Source: Druceiella hillmani (lineage: Eukaryota > Arthropoda > Insecta > Lepidoptera > Hepialidae). Taken from it: DNA of 64,000 nt. The position numbers were made by a program, and so were the translations under genes. This document shows positions 48,721 through 61,865 of the stretch, in pieces. Below the pieces are notes generated by a model. That model ran no database searches and was not told the DNA's origin. It saw only the letters and a program-made list of their open reading frames with translations. Location: NCBI GenBank assembly GCA_039881145.1, contig JAYKKI010000090.1, positions 4,995,501 to 5,059,500 on the forward strand, given 5' to 3'. The stretch's first letter is position 1. Every line of letters begins with the position of its first letter.

Positions 48721-49974
48721 AATTAGCAGCGAAATGATTTCTCTGTAATATTTTTCATATTTATTGAACAACTTTATTGTGGAGAAAATAAAATGGATTT
48801 AAACATTCATACTTACTGTTTTTGTGCTTGAAGGCGAATATTTTGAATGAAAAGTAGGAATATTATCGGCATCTGTCTTCATTATTTATTTACGCTACGG
48901 CGATGCCCAAAGATTAAGTTGGGCATTTCGTTTTTTTTTTTGCAATTTTCCTTAAGGAAAATTCCTTGAGATTTGACATTTCTAGATGCACTTTTTGCTT
49001 TACTTCTATAGTCATTTTCAATGAGCTTCAACTAAAAAAAGTGTATCTTAGTTTCAATCTGTTTGGTTATACATACTTGAATAAAAGTTAATGGACTAGT
49101 CCAGAAAATTGTAATAAAAATTGTTCTAAAATAAGAAAATAACAACACTAACCAATATTACTATAATTTTAGTAATATTTTATTAAAAGAACGAAATTAA
49201 ATATAGTAATCTAAATACATTGTTCATCCTTGTAAGTAGATAAGTAATAAACTCTACGTTATATGAAAATAAAATTGGACGACGAAAGTCACTCATAATG
49301 GGTTTCAGCAACCTAAAATTAGAGGCATCAAATGGTGTAAAAACTTTTAATTTTGAAATGGTATATAGGGCAGTGACAATGATATAGGACAGTGATACCT
49401 TCATATCCCTTCACCTTGACAAAATTTCGTCTTGGAATGAAATGTTTTGAATTGAAATATTTTTTTTTAGCTAAAAAAAATCATAATTTTCATTGAAATA
49501 AGTAATTTTCATTGAAGAATTTTGGAAGTTAAGGGGGAAGGATCTTGATGGTGAATTTGAAAAGAAATGTCTCGAATCCGAAACAAAAATTATTTAGTGC
49601 ACGACAGAATAGACACATATTTATTATAATTTCATCTTTTTCATTTTAGATGTGTTAAAAAATATTTTTTTTAATTTCACTTCAAATGTGAATTTGTGTC
49701 ACTAATCTACACCAGTTATATATTTCACCTCAACAGCTGCTTACTTACTATATATATATATATTTATTTACATGCATAAAATTTGGTATCCATTGCTACT
49801 TAAATATGTACAAAAAATTTAATCTCAGTTGGTGCTAAAATGAGAAGATAATCAAGCGGTGACAGATGGACAAACATGACGAAATTTTAAAATACCCTGT
49901 TTAAGGCTTGAAACCTTCCATGTGATTTTTTTACATTTTTGACATACAACCTTACACAACTACGTCACGGACGA

Positions 49975-50055
49975 AACAAATCCTCCCAGGTCCCATAAAC
50001 CCTGCCTCGCTTAACTTTCGAACACGAGCTCTGTCCCCAGCGGCCAGCCTCGGAA
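49975..50055. other. GC-richer conserved segment, right copy
   Basis: Mirror of 15,520-15,605 and almost identical through cccataaaccctgcctcgct and ttaactttcgaacacgagct. See the left copy for a possible 5S-like element. Confidence 0.35.
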
Positions 50056-50210
50056 TATTTCAGTCTTCACGATGTAAGATCCAGCCTATATGATCCAAAT
50101 ATATATTTATTAGTTTCATGAGTTTATAAATTCGCATTTCAAACAAATTTTATGGTCTAATTTATGGTCGAATTTCCAAAACAGCTCTTCTTTATTGGTC
50201 AGGGCATAAA

Positions 50211-50468
50211 TTGACAACATTTTATCACTTTCTCGTATTTGCTGATCGAGATGAGATATTATATATTATTCTCTGGCTGTGCCAGCCATTGCGTGAGAAC
50301 AGACCACTACCTAAAGTATTGATGCCATTTTTGCCAAGTATAGTTCCACATTTCACTCCTGGACACGCCCATTTTGCCAACTGTATCCAGGTTGCAATCT
50401 CTATTGTTCAATTTAAAGTACACGTAGCGTTATATATTGCTGTACATAACACTAATATATTTTTTTAA
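50211..50468 (+). pseudogene. Arm-conserved open frame of unknown origin, right copy
   Basis: 85 codons, mirror of 15,051-15,377. The frame begins later than the left copy because the left start region is not open here. No family is recognised. Confidence 0.35.
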
Positions 50469-51499
50469 TTCCTAGGCGTCGAGTAGCTAAGCACTTTTTT
50501 GTTGTAACAATGCAATGTAAATTATATTTTTAAAATATGAAATTTTAACGTCTACGTCACACGATGTAAAACATTAAATTTTCATATTTTCTAATTATTT
50601 GAACAGATTGCAATGAAATTAAATTAAATATTACTTCAATATAACCTTAGCTACGAAAATGATGACAAATTATAACCTCAATTATGAAATAATTTTATAA
50701 GGCCTACGTCACACAAAATCAAATACGAAATTTTCGTATTTCCTTATTATGTTAACCGATTGCGATGAAATTAAACTAAATAATACTTCGAATTAATACC
50801 TAACTCTTTTCAAACTCCGTTTGCATTTTGTGGACAATTTTTATGTGATGTGTTTACTAATAAACACACAAATAGAAAAATATACAATAATTCCAAAAAT
50901 GATGTTAAAGTTTTCTTTTTCACTTGCCTTTGATTGACCCAGTTTTAATAACATAGTTCACGCAGTTTACAATTTTATTAAACATACATATTTGGAATCG
51001 TTTTTGACCATATAACTAACTTCTCTACTTAAATTCTACGAAAAAAAATAATGAATAAGCTTATTTGTTTACAAGAGATTTGGATCATTTTTAATATCAT
51101 TAAGTCTTACCATATTTCTGCCCTTCAACTATTTTTTAAGCAATTATTTAAGAAAAGCCTAACTTCGTGCAAATCTATTTTATTTAAAAAAGTTCTTGTA
51201 TTATATTCCATTTATCATCAACATGCTGATGACAAGATAATAAAAATGTATTATTAGCATTTAAATACTTAAAAAAAACAAAAACAATCTCCCAAATAAG
51301 TACCAATTTATTTAAGAAAATTATTTATGTCAAAAAAATTGTTTTAAGTTTTTGAAATTCTTCTCCGTGACATGATATTCTTCTCGATACTATTTCAAAC
51401 ATTAGTGTAATTCTTTAGCGTCATAAGTAAAAAAAAAACACTGTGTAATTTTAGTGGTGTATGCTGTAGTGTCTTTTGATTACTAAAATACTATCCAGC

Positions 51500-53190
51500 A
51501 CAAAGAAGTGAAACTTCTATTAATATGCTAATATTATAGTGGAATTTTTAGGTCATCACCGACGAAATTACTGATATTGCCTTGAATTGAAAACATTTTA
51601 TTTAATCTGAAGGTTATGCAAAAGAGAACAGTTGATTAGAACGGGTTTTGCGTTTATAGTAATATTAGCTATTGTTCTTGATTTCGTTTGCGTAGATCTT
51701 ATATTAACGCAACCGTTTTTTTTTCTTAAAAAAACTCTCTTGTTCGAGATAAAAGTAACTGATACATTAACATGAACTTTAAGCTGAATAGTTGTAATAC
51801 TTTCGAAAATTTCCATTCATAGTTTTTAAACTCCATTCCAGTTGTTCTTAGGGGACCGCTAATAATTGCATCTCCTGTCCTCCTGAAATATGCAAGAGAA
51901 CGTAGGATAACTTGAATTTCAGTAAATGCCTTAAGTTAGTTTTCTTGTTTCCTTGTGAAATACAAAAAACCCAAATAAATAAAAACTAGCCAAGTGGTTA
52001 AATTGTAAGTTAAATTGCTTTATCTATCATAAGTCTCCAATAATATTAATTTCCAAGTTGGATAAATATATAATGTTAATTAAATAAAATAATTAGAGGA
52101 AACATTCCAGTTGTTCTTAGGGGACCGCTAATAATTGAATCTCCTTTCCTCCTGAAATATGCAAGTGGCACAGAACTTAGGATAACTGGAATTTCAGTGA
52201 ATGCCTTATTTAAGTTAGCTTTCTTGTTTCCTTGTGAAATAAAAAAAAACAAATAAATAAAAACTAGCCAAGAGGTTTAAAGTTGAATTGCTTTATTTAT
52301 CATAAGTCTTCAATAATCTGACCTTCTTAGTTAGATAAATATATAATATTAATTAATTAAAATAATTAAATAGAAGAAACAAGTACATTAAGGGAAATAT
52401 CTCAAAATTGTGACGTCTACAAGCATTATTATAGTTTCGCTGCAATATTTACGTTGACATTTTTAAATCCTTTCTTTCATAATTTTAAATTCCTCTATAA
52501 TTTTAAACCTGAAGGTATGTTGCAAAAAATTTTAAAAAATATTTTGGAGATCCTTATCAAAAGTCATTTCAAAATAGTACTCCATACTATTTGAACAGTA
52601 CTGAAAACAATTTCGAGTACTTTATTTGCTCCCCTCCTGAAATTGCCTTATGTGTATTTTGGTCATTATCTATTGAAATATGCACTCTTGAGAGGCTAAC
52701 GGCTCTTGAGAGAAACGGCTGTGACAAGCGGACAGATGTACACATGTGTGAACTTATAAGGGTTCCATATTTCATTTGGGATACAGAATCCTGAAAAATA
52801 GGCTGATAGAAAATTTCTTGTGAAAGGTTCGATCGGAGAAGAAGTCAGCCAAAATGTTCATTGGAACTCCTTGAATCATCATAGTAAAATTCCTAATAAA
52901 ATTGGTCTAAAATTTTTGGTGTACTGCGTGTGACCTACAATGAAATATAAAATCTAAAAAGATTTTTTTGTTTTGGTCAAATTCGATTTTAATCACGCCC
53001 CACATCCGAAAATTTGTTGCAAAATATTCTATCACAAATTTACCTTCACGAACAATTCTAAATCAATACACGTATTTTCTGGTACTTAAGTAATTTGTAG
53101 AAAAAGTCGTATCACCAAAATCGGTCAGTATTCATATCTATATTACAAATTGTGTCATTTCTGAAAGGAATGTATTATCGTTCTAAAAAG
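51500..53190. other. Right-arm-only 1.7 kb segment
   Basis: The left arm passes from 14,430 to 14,350 through only a (TA)n tract. The insert holds a 269-bp tandem pair and several short frames (51,598-51,816, and 52,587-52,794 on both strands) without motifs. Confidence 0.5.
51835..52372 (+). repeat. 269-bp tandem duplication
   Basis: The word attccagttgttcttagggg starts at 51,835 and again at 52,104. The copies differ by scattered substitutions and small indels, so the duplication is not very recent. The unit is unrecognised. Confidence 0.92.
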
Positions 53191-53209
53191 CCATATTGAA
53201 AAAAGTTTT

Positions 53210-53300
53210 TTTTTTAATTATCCGAGTTATAATTAACTCTTTGATCAAAACTTGAGGCCGGTGAGTTAGTCGTTAATAAAACACATCCTCGGGATGAAGA
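53210..53300 (-). repeat. Module C, copy 3 (mirror of 14,225-14,310)
   Basis: Reads ttatccgagttataattaac, then acttgaggccggtgagttag, then catcctcgggatgaagaac, the reverse complement of the left copy with few changes. Confidence 0.7.
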
Positions 53301-53479
53301 ACAATTCGCAATACGTCAAAATGTGTTGTTGTTTTATAGTCAATATCACTTTCTATTTACAAAATTTAAAATGATTTTATTATCAACAAATATTTTTATT
53401 ATATTTTATATTTAAAAAATATAAAATTACTAAAAAAAGTAATCTATTAAAATTCTATTCCTATGTTTTTATAACCTTA

Positions 53480-55360
53480 GTATTAGAGACTTAAAGATTA
53501 GGGACATGGTACTGATTCAAAGTTAGAAATACTGTATTCATGAGTAGTTTCGAAGAAAGTATCGTATAAATTTATAAAATGTATAGATATCCAAAGTTTT
53601 CAATACTTTTCTAAAGTTTTATAGTATGTACGTTTTTACTAACTACTTTCCATATTTAAAATCGATACATATTATTTTATACATCATCATTACAAATAGA
53701 GTTCAACACAAATAATGCTCATGTAAGTGAGAATTTATATAAAACTTTCAAATAATTAACGGATGAAACTTTTTAGTTGTAAAATAATAAAAGAAGAATT
53801 TAATTAATCAACGTTTTTATTTAAATAAAAATAAAGAAAAACGAAACCGAGAATCAAATCGACAAAACATTTAGAGAAAAATGTGAACGTGAAAAAAGTT
53901 TTAAACATGCCACTCTTTTTTATGCAAACACTTAAAAATAATACTTTATCCAATCGTTTCATCAGGTTTAGACATTGAAACGTGTTTCAGTGCTATGTTG
54001 GTTGTCTTACATGGAACGAAACCAATAAAACATGTCTTTTCACAAATTACATATTGTCACCAATATGACCATACTTTGGTGATATATAGTATAGTCACCA
54101 TTCAATTGGAATATAAAAGCAATTTTTACAATTATTTAAAAACAATAATATTATAGACACCAATACTTGAGTACTCCTGTCTATTAGCTAGCTGGCATGG
54201 CCGAAATAATTGGGAACTCATCGGTAGCAGATAATTGATAATTTCATCTTAATTAAGTGGAGTACGAATTTGTTAATTCTTTTTGCATTCTATAATACAC
54301 GTATGGTAAAGCTTACATTCTCTTCCAAAACCTCATATCAAATTTTGTTCCTATTCACTGTGTGGATTATCCAAGGCTCGGACTTATATGGAAAGGTGGA
54401 GAACACAACGTTCGCATCAATCTCTTATTAGTGACATTGGAGCCCAAGAAATGAATTCATGAATAAATAATTTTCATCAAAAAAATATTTACAATTCAAA
54501 GTTAAATGAAACTACGTGAAGTAGTATTATTTCTACTTTCTTTAATTTCTTTACCACGACCTAAGTTTTATTGTATTATAATATCCTACCTGAAGATATT
54601 TTAATACAACGAAACCTAGGTCGTGGTAAATAAATCAAAGAAAGTAGAAATAATACTACATCACGTAGTTTCATTTAATTGTGAATAATGAATTTCTACA
54701 AAATTAACGCCAAATATATTCAATATTTAAAAAAAAGTATTTATTCATGAATTTATTTCCATATTTTTGATTGTGTTTTCTGCGATACCCTTTTGAGTTT
54801 TGGAATACATTTTTTCTCGGTTCACTTTTGGAATATTTATTGAAAATTTAAATAACTATGCAAAAAAAGTACTGAAAACAACATTTGTACTTTTTTCCAT
54901 AGTTATTCCATTTCAAATATTTTTGACAATATTGTTAAAGTTTACAAGCTGAGTAATTTGCCTTATCATTATTCCTTCAATAGATTAGTCGTTTTTGAGA
55001 ACGTAGTATGTCTAAAATTAGATAATTTTAGACTCACTCAATTGAAAACCATAAAAAGATTTTTTTTAACATCTCACTAATTATTTATTGTATATTAAAT
55101 ATATTTTCATACATCTTGTAGAGCATTTCATCATCATTTTCTTTTGTAAAAATCATTTTGATATACATAAAATGTACTAAAGTTGTTGATTCCATGTCAT
55201 ATTCATTTCAAGATATAAGATTATATAGATAGATTATTAGATATTTGGATTTTATCTTGTTTTTTAATGTTTTTCAAACGAATCAGGTCAATATTATTGG
55301 TTATGTTTTTATTTTACCACATTTATTTCTTTCCGATCTATTGATTCTTATAGATTAAAA
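53480..55360. other. Right-arm-only 1.9 kb segment
   Basis: The left arm is continuous at about 14,060. The segment contains the best-preserved fold-back MITE (54,504-54,676). The rest is AT-rich apart from 54,180-54,450, which is slightly GC-richer but shows no convincing frame. Confidence 0.5.
54504..54676. mobile_element. Fold-back MITE, best-preserved copy
   Basis: 173 bp whose two halves pair over nearly 80 bp: AAATGAAACTACGTGA at one end and TCACGTAGTTTCATTT at the other, then tagtattatttctactttct, then ccacgacctaRgttt. A short central spacer contains the only unpaired bases. There is no coding capacity. Relatives are at 3,443, 63,085 and, reduced to the ends, 39,853. The superfamily is not assigned because I could not set a target duplication. 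Confidence 0.9.
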
Positions 55361-55504
55361 ATAAATACTACTTTTTAGATTGCGACACAATAAACACAGG
55401 AACGCGTAGCTACTGAATGTTGTAGCTTTCAATATTAGGTAAAATATTTAATATTAAAGCTTCCATGCATAAGACTTATGTAACAGAAAATGTATATATA
55501 GACG

Positions 55505-55735
55505 CAGGATAAACAGTTGAAAATGGCACATGAATAATTCAAACAGCGCTGTGATTATTTCACAGCGCGTCGTTGTCGACGTATACAGTTTCGTCTTGTG
55601 TGGGATGCGGGAGGAGGTTATCTTATAGCGTTATGATGTCCTTCATCCGTCAGCTGTCCCATTAGGTGGTTCGGTGACAGCTGTCCGAATCCCAGCTCCG
55701 CTCATTACGGCACGTTCCAAACAACTTTTCGGGAT
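55505..55735. promoter_or_regulatory. Conserved GC-richer island, right copy (possible regulatory or exon remnant)
   Basis: Mirror of 13,735-13,930. It keeps two CAGCTG E-boxes and adds a near-palindrome, acagcgctgtgattatttcacagcgc. Function is unknown. Confidence 0.4.
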
Positions 55736-56449
55736 AATAGCTAAAAATAGAAAATACCGAGATACGATACTGCGACTCATGAGCCGTTTTTTTTCAGTTT
55801 GTTAATATTAATTGCGACAGAATTGTATGAATGGTGATGGTCTTCCATACATCTGTTACCGCCGAAACTAAGGTAAAAATTTCATTTCAAGTCCTCCAAT
55901 CCATTTGTTATAACAAACATATTCTACTAAGTTGCATAGAGGGAAAGCTTAAAGAAATATTGTCATACCCATATGTATATCTATAAATCAATAATATGTA
56001 TTTTTTGAAAATAAAAAAAACAACTTAACCCATGCATAGAACGAAGTAAAATTTTAATACTTTATTACTGTTTCGCACGATGTAATATTATAACTGAATT
56101 AACACGTTTGTGATTACGAAATCAAATCCCGCTCATGCCCCTAACTTTATCTAAGCTTTACCATTTCTATTATGTTAGTTGTATCTTTTATAGTGAATAA
56201 AATTTTGTTAAAGATCGTAATTTTGATAAAATCTAATGAAGACGATCAGTCACATTGTGTTTTGACATGTGTAGCAGATTCTATATCACACCTATAAGTT
56301 CCAATGGAAAAATTTTGAAACAATTTGCTTGTCATAGGTTTATGTATGTTATTAATATTGCGAGAAATATTTATAAATATTTTTAAATTTATTAATATTT
56401 ATGGCAGCATGCTGGCAATTACACAGAAACTTAGTTTGATTTAAGGTAA

Positions 56450-56870
56450 GATTTTGAAAGATACACTCACTTTTTGAGGTTTAAAAGATCAACGGCGGAG
56501 ATAAACATACTTACCTCTTTCCAAATTTTTAGATAGGGAAAGATTAAAAACATTCTTTGCACGCTAGCGCGCACATACTTTCGTATAACTATTCCTCAAT
56601 GAAAACATTTTTAAAGAAACAAGTAAGTAATTTTTATATACTTAATTGTTTCTTTGATCTAATGTATGTAATCTAATTATTTGTAATGTAATCTAATTAT
56701 TTATGATAAAAAGCTAATATTACTGGCTTCAGACGCCGAATTTTCATCAAAACGTGGCAATATATGAATGTCTCTTATAAAAATGTGATATGGTTACAAT
56801 TTAATACTAAATCAATCAAGCTCGTTTTATGTTGCAAACATGGTCGATTTCACATTAAGAGTAGTAAAGT
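56450..56870. other. Right-arm-only segment
   Basis: It lies where the left arm instead has its 1.9 kb private segment (10,975-12,860). It contains a short direct repeat (gtaatctaattattt twice, near 56,667 and 56,688). No gene is recognised. Confidence 0.45.
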
Positions 56871-56889
56871 TACTATGATCCTACAGAGC

Positions 56890-57110
56890 AACTGGCTGCC
56901 TAAACTGTGAAACTTGACGATCTGATGTTTTTAAAATAGTATTGTGGGTCTCAAACAGAGAGTTTGTTATTAAAGTTTTGGGTTACAATTAGTCAATCTC
57001 GGCACTTTGGTGGCATTGCTTGCTTAATTCGTTAAATGTGAGGATTTTCCGTATTTAAGTTAATATTATGGGTCTCATACAGAGGCTTCGCCACTACTTA
57101 GTTACCTGCT
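56890..57110 (+). repeat. ~123-bp satellite-like repeat, cluster 4
   Basis: Two units with gtgaaacttgacgatctgat and ttgtgggtctcaaacagaga words, mirror of 10,650-10,970. Confidence 0.85.
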
Positions 57111-57224
57111 GTTTTAACTTAATCTTAGTTATGTTTCAATAATCTTTTTTAATTTTTTTGAAACAATTTTTTATTTATAGTACAGATCAAAATTCCTTTC
57201 TTTGAACCAGGAACCAGTGTGTAA

Positions 57225-57345
57225 AAAAGTGCGTAAGAGAGCACATTTATATCCATCGTCGTGCATATCTTGCGTGTTGCTTCCCTGGCTTTTCAGCCTA
57301 AGCAAAATTCTTGAAACGAGCACTCTAAGCTCACTTCGAGATACT
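57225..57345. other. Arm-conserved island, right copy
   Basis: Mirror of 10,430-10,560, keeping gcgtgttgcttccctggctt and actctaagctcacttcgaga. Function is unknown. Confidence 0.5.
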
Positions 57346-57359
57346 CCCGTTTTTCATTT

Positions 57360-58480
57360 ATTTTTTTAACACCGATTATTCAGTTAAAAACTGAACAGAA
57401 GCTCGAACGCCGCGTTTTTTACATACCCTGTTAGAAACATGCCAGAAGCTTCTATGACCCTAAAGAAATCGGAGAAAAATGTGGCGGTTTTATATGTTAC
57501 CAACCAATATTCTCTTTGTTATGTCCAAAATTACGTATACAGAAGAGACTTAAATGAAGACAGTGGGATATGTTAGGTGAAATCAAGTGCATTTTGAAAA
57601 TTTGTTTACAGTTTAATGCAAAAAATATTTTATGATAAGCTGTAGTCAGGCACATACTTCTCACGTAGGCATATACTATCTTTAGAACTACCACGCTTTT
57701 GTCTACAGCAGTCATCGATTTGAGAGTTAGAAAAGTATGAGTGTGTTAGGTGTTTAACATACTTTCCACAATATTTCAGAAATCTTGTTCCCAAAAAATT
57801 ATTTTGAAATGCTGGTAACTTGCTCTTTTATTAATCGAATTCAAAAAGGGGAGATTCTTATTTCGATTTTATTCTTTGTGTATGTTACTTCATATCTTCA
57901 ATCGGATTATTCTTTTGTCGTTCATCAACCAATTTATATGATCTTCTTTTATTTTATTGGGTATATTCCCAGTCTGGTCTCATGAAAATATGGTTAGAAT
58001 TTGACCATGAAAATTGTAGTCAGACGTCAAAACTCCTCATCACTGAACAGCATAGGTGTTGTGGTCGAGTTTGAATGATTCCAACGATAATCTAATAAGA
58101 CACGACTAAGGATGAAATAAATATTTTCTTTAGAAAAATCAGAATCCAATTATCGAGCCGAAAGGTGGTGATAGAAAATCGTCCTAATGAGAAGTAAATT
58201 TATCGAGTTTGGCCCCGTTGGTATGTCTTGATGATAGCAAGAAAATATAATAATAATAAATATTTAGGTAAGTATGCATGGATACAGAAAAAGAAGCGGA
58301 GCAAGGTTTTTAATCAGTATTGTTTAGCTCGATATTCCGTGTGGTATTGTTGATTCGAATAACACGATCTATTTTTCTCAACAACTTTTACTCAACCCAT
58401 TTTTTATGAAAATTCGCTTAGGTATTCTGTCCTCATAGCAAAACAATATTATGAATTTTAACGTTTGATCCATTAATGTT
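57360..58480. other. Mixed stretch without recognised genes
   Basis: 57,360-57,730 matches the left arm at about 10,000-10,400. 57,780-58,480 is largely right-specific. Frames at 57,497-57,715 and 57,785-57,985 have no motif. Confidence 0.45.
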
Positions 58481-58489
58481 GATGCCACC

Positions 58490-58905
58490 GGTGTAATGCC
58501 GGCCTAAACTGTGAGACTAGATAATCTGCTATTTTTAAATTAGTATTATAGGTCCCAAGCACATATTCTATCATTGAATTTTGGGTTACAACTCCTCAGT
58601 CCTGATGATGTAGGGGGTTATTGCCTGCCTTAATGGTGAGGCTTGAAGTTTAACTTTTTAAAGCGGTGTTGTGGGTCTTAAACAAGACTGTGTCACTAAT
58701 CTCTGGATTCTAATTCATTAGTCCTAAAGCACTAGAGTACTCTCTGCCTAATCGTTGAGACTTGAGGAACCGCCGCCTTTAAATTAGTATTGCGGATCCA
58801 ACTTCTCATATTTAATGCTGTGGGGGTACTGCTTGCTTAAATCGTGAAACTTGAAGAACCGCACTTTTTAAGTAAATATTGTGGATCTCAAGCAAGTACG
58901 CTATC
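58490..58905 (+). repeat. ~123-bp satellite-like repeat, cluster 5
   Basis: Three to four degenerate units, mirror of 9,545-9,960, with recurring cagtcctgatg, gcctgcctta and ttgtgggtct-like words. It ends at an atcgatcgatcgatta scar where the right arm has lost the equivalent of left 9,060-9,480. Confidence 0.85.
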
Positions 58906-59355
58906 ATTATATCGATCGATCGATTATAGCGATCTTATAACGGTTCCGTTTTTTTCATTTTAAGGTACATAATCCTAAAAAGGAAGAATGAATATTCATA
59001 ATAAATACTTTTAAAATAGTTGTTAAATTAAAAAAAAAGCTTGTATCAGCCTGATTTTTGCAGGCTCAGGAGTACTTCTTTATCTACTACACACGATATA
59101 GTTATTTGAATTGTGTATAGTATTAAAATGGCAAGTTCTTTGTCTGTTACAGTATAAAGTTAATAATAAATTATATATTTTCGATGAACAGATAATCAGG
59201 TATTGATATTGATTAGCAATAAATATTTGAAGCACTTGATTTTTGTATGATTTTGCAAATTCGTAAAAAGTGAACCAGAATTTAATTTTTTAAGCTTTGT
59301 TCCCGCTCAGTTTCTAAGCTTGCAATAGTTATAGAATACAGAAATCGTTATTTAT

Positions 59356-59583
59356 ATGGAGGAAAATACGCTTGGTTTAGTTACATCGAGGCGATTGAAA
59401 AAGATTGGTGACACGCTGGGAAAAATATATTTTCTCTACGAGTTTGGCGAAAGTGTGTTTGGAAATCATAATGATAGTGCATTTATTTTACGAAAGACAA
59501 AATTATCTTCTGTTGAATTTTCTTATAACATAAAAAGGGTTGGTAAAGACGAAACGCATCAATACGTGAAAGTTTGCGTGTAA
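59356..59583 (+). pseudogene. Possible coding remnant, right copy (open)
   Basis: 75 codons, starting MEENTLGLVTSRRLKK, with a balanced mix of charged and hydrophobic residues and a conserved TLGKIYFLYEFGESV core. The left-arm copy (8,430-8,660) shares the core but carries an indel and a stop. The extra block copy at 44.3 kb lacks the region. I recognise no family and see no promoter or splice context. It is the better of the short frames on the right arm. Confidence 0.35.
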
Positions 59584-60669
59584 AATTTTGTTATATAAAA
59601 AAACCATAAACCGTATAAAAGAAATGTTGGCCCATGTCATTTCAGGAAATCACTTTAAAACTTAATTTAATTAGGATTAAGAAAGTTTTGCGTAATAAAT
59701 TTTGGAAAAGTGGACGAAAAAATTTCGTTGCTTTAAAAATTTAGCATTTATCATGGAATTTATGTAATATATTGGGTTGATATAAAAGTGATAAGCCTTT
59801 CTTTTTTTATAGTTTGTATGTAAAGTGGTGGAGGTAAACTGTATAAATATGTGTCAACTGCTACGGACTACATCAGTATTTACTAAAACACGGAACCGAC
59901 AAGAAAACATATACGTATAGCAGCTGTATCTGGTCGAAATATACGTATTGCGGAAGGTAAAAATGTGGTTTCTATTGATTGATTAATGACAGGTAGGTTA
60001 GTTTATTTCATTAATTTCACACGTAATCTCTTAGTATATTAAATATTCAACTATTATTATACTTATCAATTTACCATTATTTAACTCTTAAAACGCTTTG
60101 GTGTATTGATAGATCACGCGTATAATAAATGTATATATATTTTTACGATTAAATGTCTTAAGGCATCATAAATCGGTTTGTGTAGGATTGATTTAAAGAT
60201 GTGAAGAAAAAATCGTAAAAATGTTAACTTTTTATTAGGTCCTACCGATTCAAGCTCGGCTAATACTTAATTAAGTCATAGAGCTGAGTTCTACATAAAA
60301 ACATTTCATTCATTCGATGTACTTCTAGTCTTAGTGGCTCACAATCCTTGCTCTGGATCTGCCTTAGATGAGTTCGGAATTAAAAATGCCCTCAGAGATG
60401 CTATGAAATGGAGCCACCATACGAACGAATAAATTTTCGTTTGAAATAAATGTTTATACCAGACGTTTATTAAATACTTTTTTCGTTATTGCAGTCAAAC
60501 TTGTTAAGTTGTTAAACATTCATTAGATCTAAAAACAGGACAGTAACTAAAATGCATAATGGTGTAAGCTTGATTTATTTAATAGTTAAGAGAGTTTTAT
60601 TTTTTAAAACATTTCCACGAAATCTTACAAATTTACCTCGTTCGTCTGACAAATAGCTTGCAACAATCC

Positions 60670-61620
60670 TACAACTCGTAAAATATACGATGTATTATGT
60701 TGTAATATTGTATGGGCAAGATTTAAATTGGTGCATGTTTTGTTTGGGTTCATAAAATTTTATTGAAAAGACACAGTACTATTTTTTGATATCGTATATA
60801 CTTATCGGGATTTTTTAATAAAATCTGTAGAAACTCTGACGAAAAATAACTTTTAGTTAGTTCTTCAATGCAAAATAATTTCAATTATAACCATCCATTT
60901 TTCTTACAGAAAGAAAACGCATTATGAGCGGTATAGTGCATTAAGCGGAAAATAATATGATAATTGAAATATTATCCTGAAAAGAAAACATATATCTACC
61001 TTTGTAATTCCGTACAAGTAGTTTAAAAAGTAATATATACATGTCAATCAAGGCTGAGCAGAATGTAATGTAATGTTCGATAAATAATTAAATATTTATT
61101 TAAAATTGACATACCTATATTAATTTTTATACTACTTGAATAATCTGAAAAAACCATTTAATAAATATTATAAAGAGAATAAATGTAACATCCATTTATA
61201 AGGTCAATACACTTTGAGTCTTAGCTAGTAATATATTTTAAAATCGTACTTTCATCCGACATAAAATCATCAGTTTATCAGATAAAAATGCCGATTTGTG
61301 TTTATGAATTTTGCAGGGCAATACTCTTTTATTCTCCATTCGGATATGTATGTCTGGTAAAATTAAATTATTAGTTTTTTTTTTTGAGAACAACTAATGC
61401 GGGTTCGTATGATTATTTGTCTGTATGCCTGTTGCATAAATACGAAACTTAACAATTGTATTGAAATAGCCATATGTAAATATACGTAGGACTAACAAAT
61501 CTGAATTAATCCGAGGGTACAGTTATTTGCAACATTCATTATTTATATATTCATAAGGGAAAAACTTCTTGTCCAAAGGTATATAGATTGAGTAGATCAA
61601 TTACATGTTTTTATTTACTG
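60670..61620. other. Arm-conserved AT-rich stretch without recognised genes
   Basis: Mirror of 4,560-5,340 and 6,355-6,440. No feature beyond the homology. Confidence 0.5.
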
Positions 61621-61865
61621 TATATGTACATGGGCAATGTATGGCAACTTATATATACCACATATATTCAATGCTTGCTTGCCACACTTGTCAACGTAAT
61701 GGTGATAAAAAAACCGCGAGGCGACTGACTTATCATTTTCCAATATTGTTCTCTAAATTCTTGGCATTTCATAAATGTATTTAGTATTATATAACGTTTA
61801 TTATATTATTGTTACGTGTTTTATAATATTAAGTTCGTTGGGTTAAATGTGTAACTTTTGTTAGA

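Larger units (their letters stand above)
58490..60670 (+). repeat. Triplicated block D, mirrored right-arm copy
   Basis: The counterpart of left 6,440-9,960 in the palindrome, and the direct-repeat partner of 42,940-45,110. Confidence 0.75.

Noticed and set aside
59760..59990. A ttgggttgatataaaagt start resembling a mariner terminal repeat
   Set aside because: No matching inverted terminal repeat or transposase sequence was found within 1.5 kb, and the match is short.
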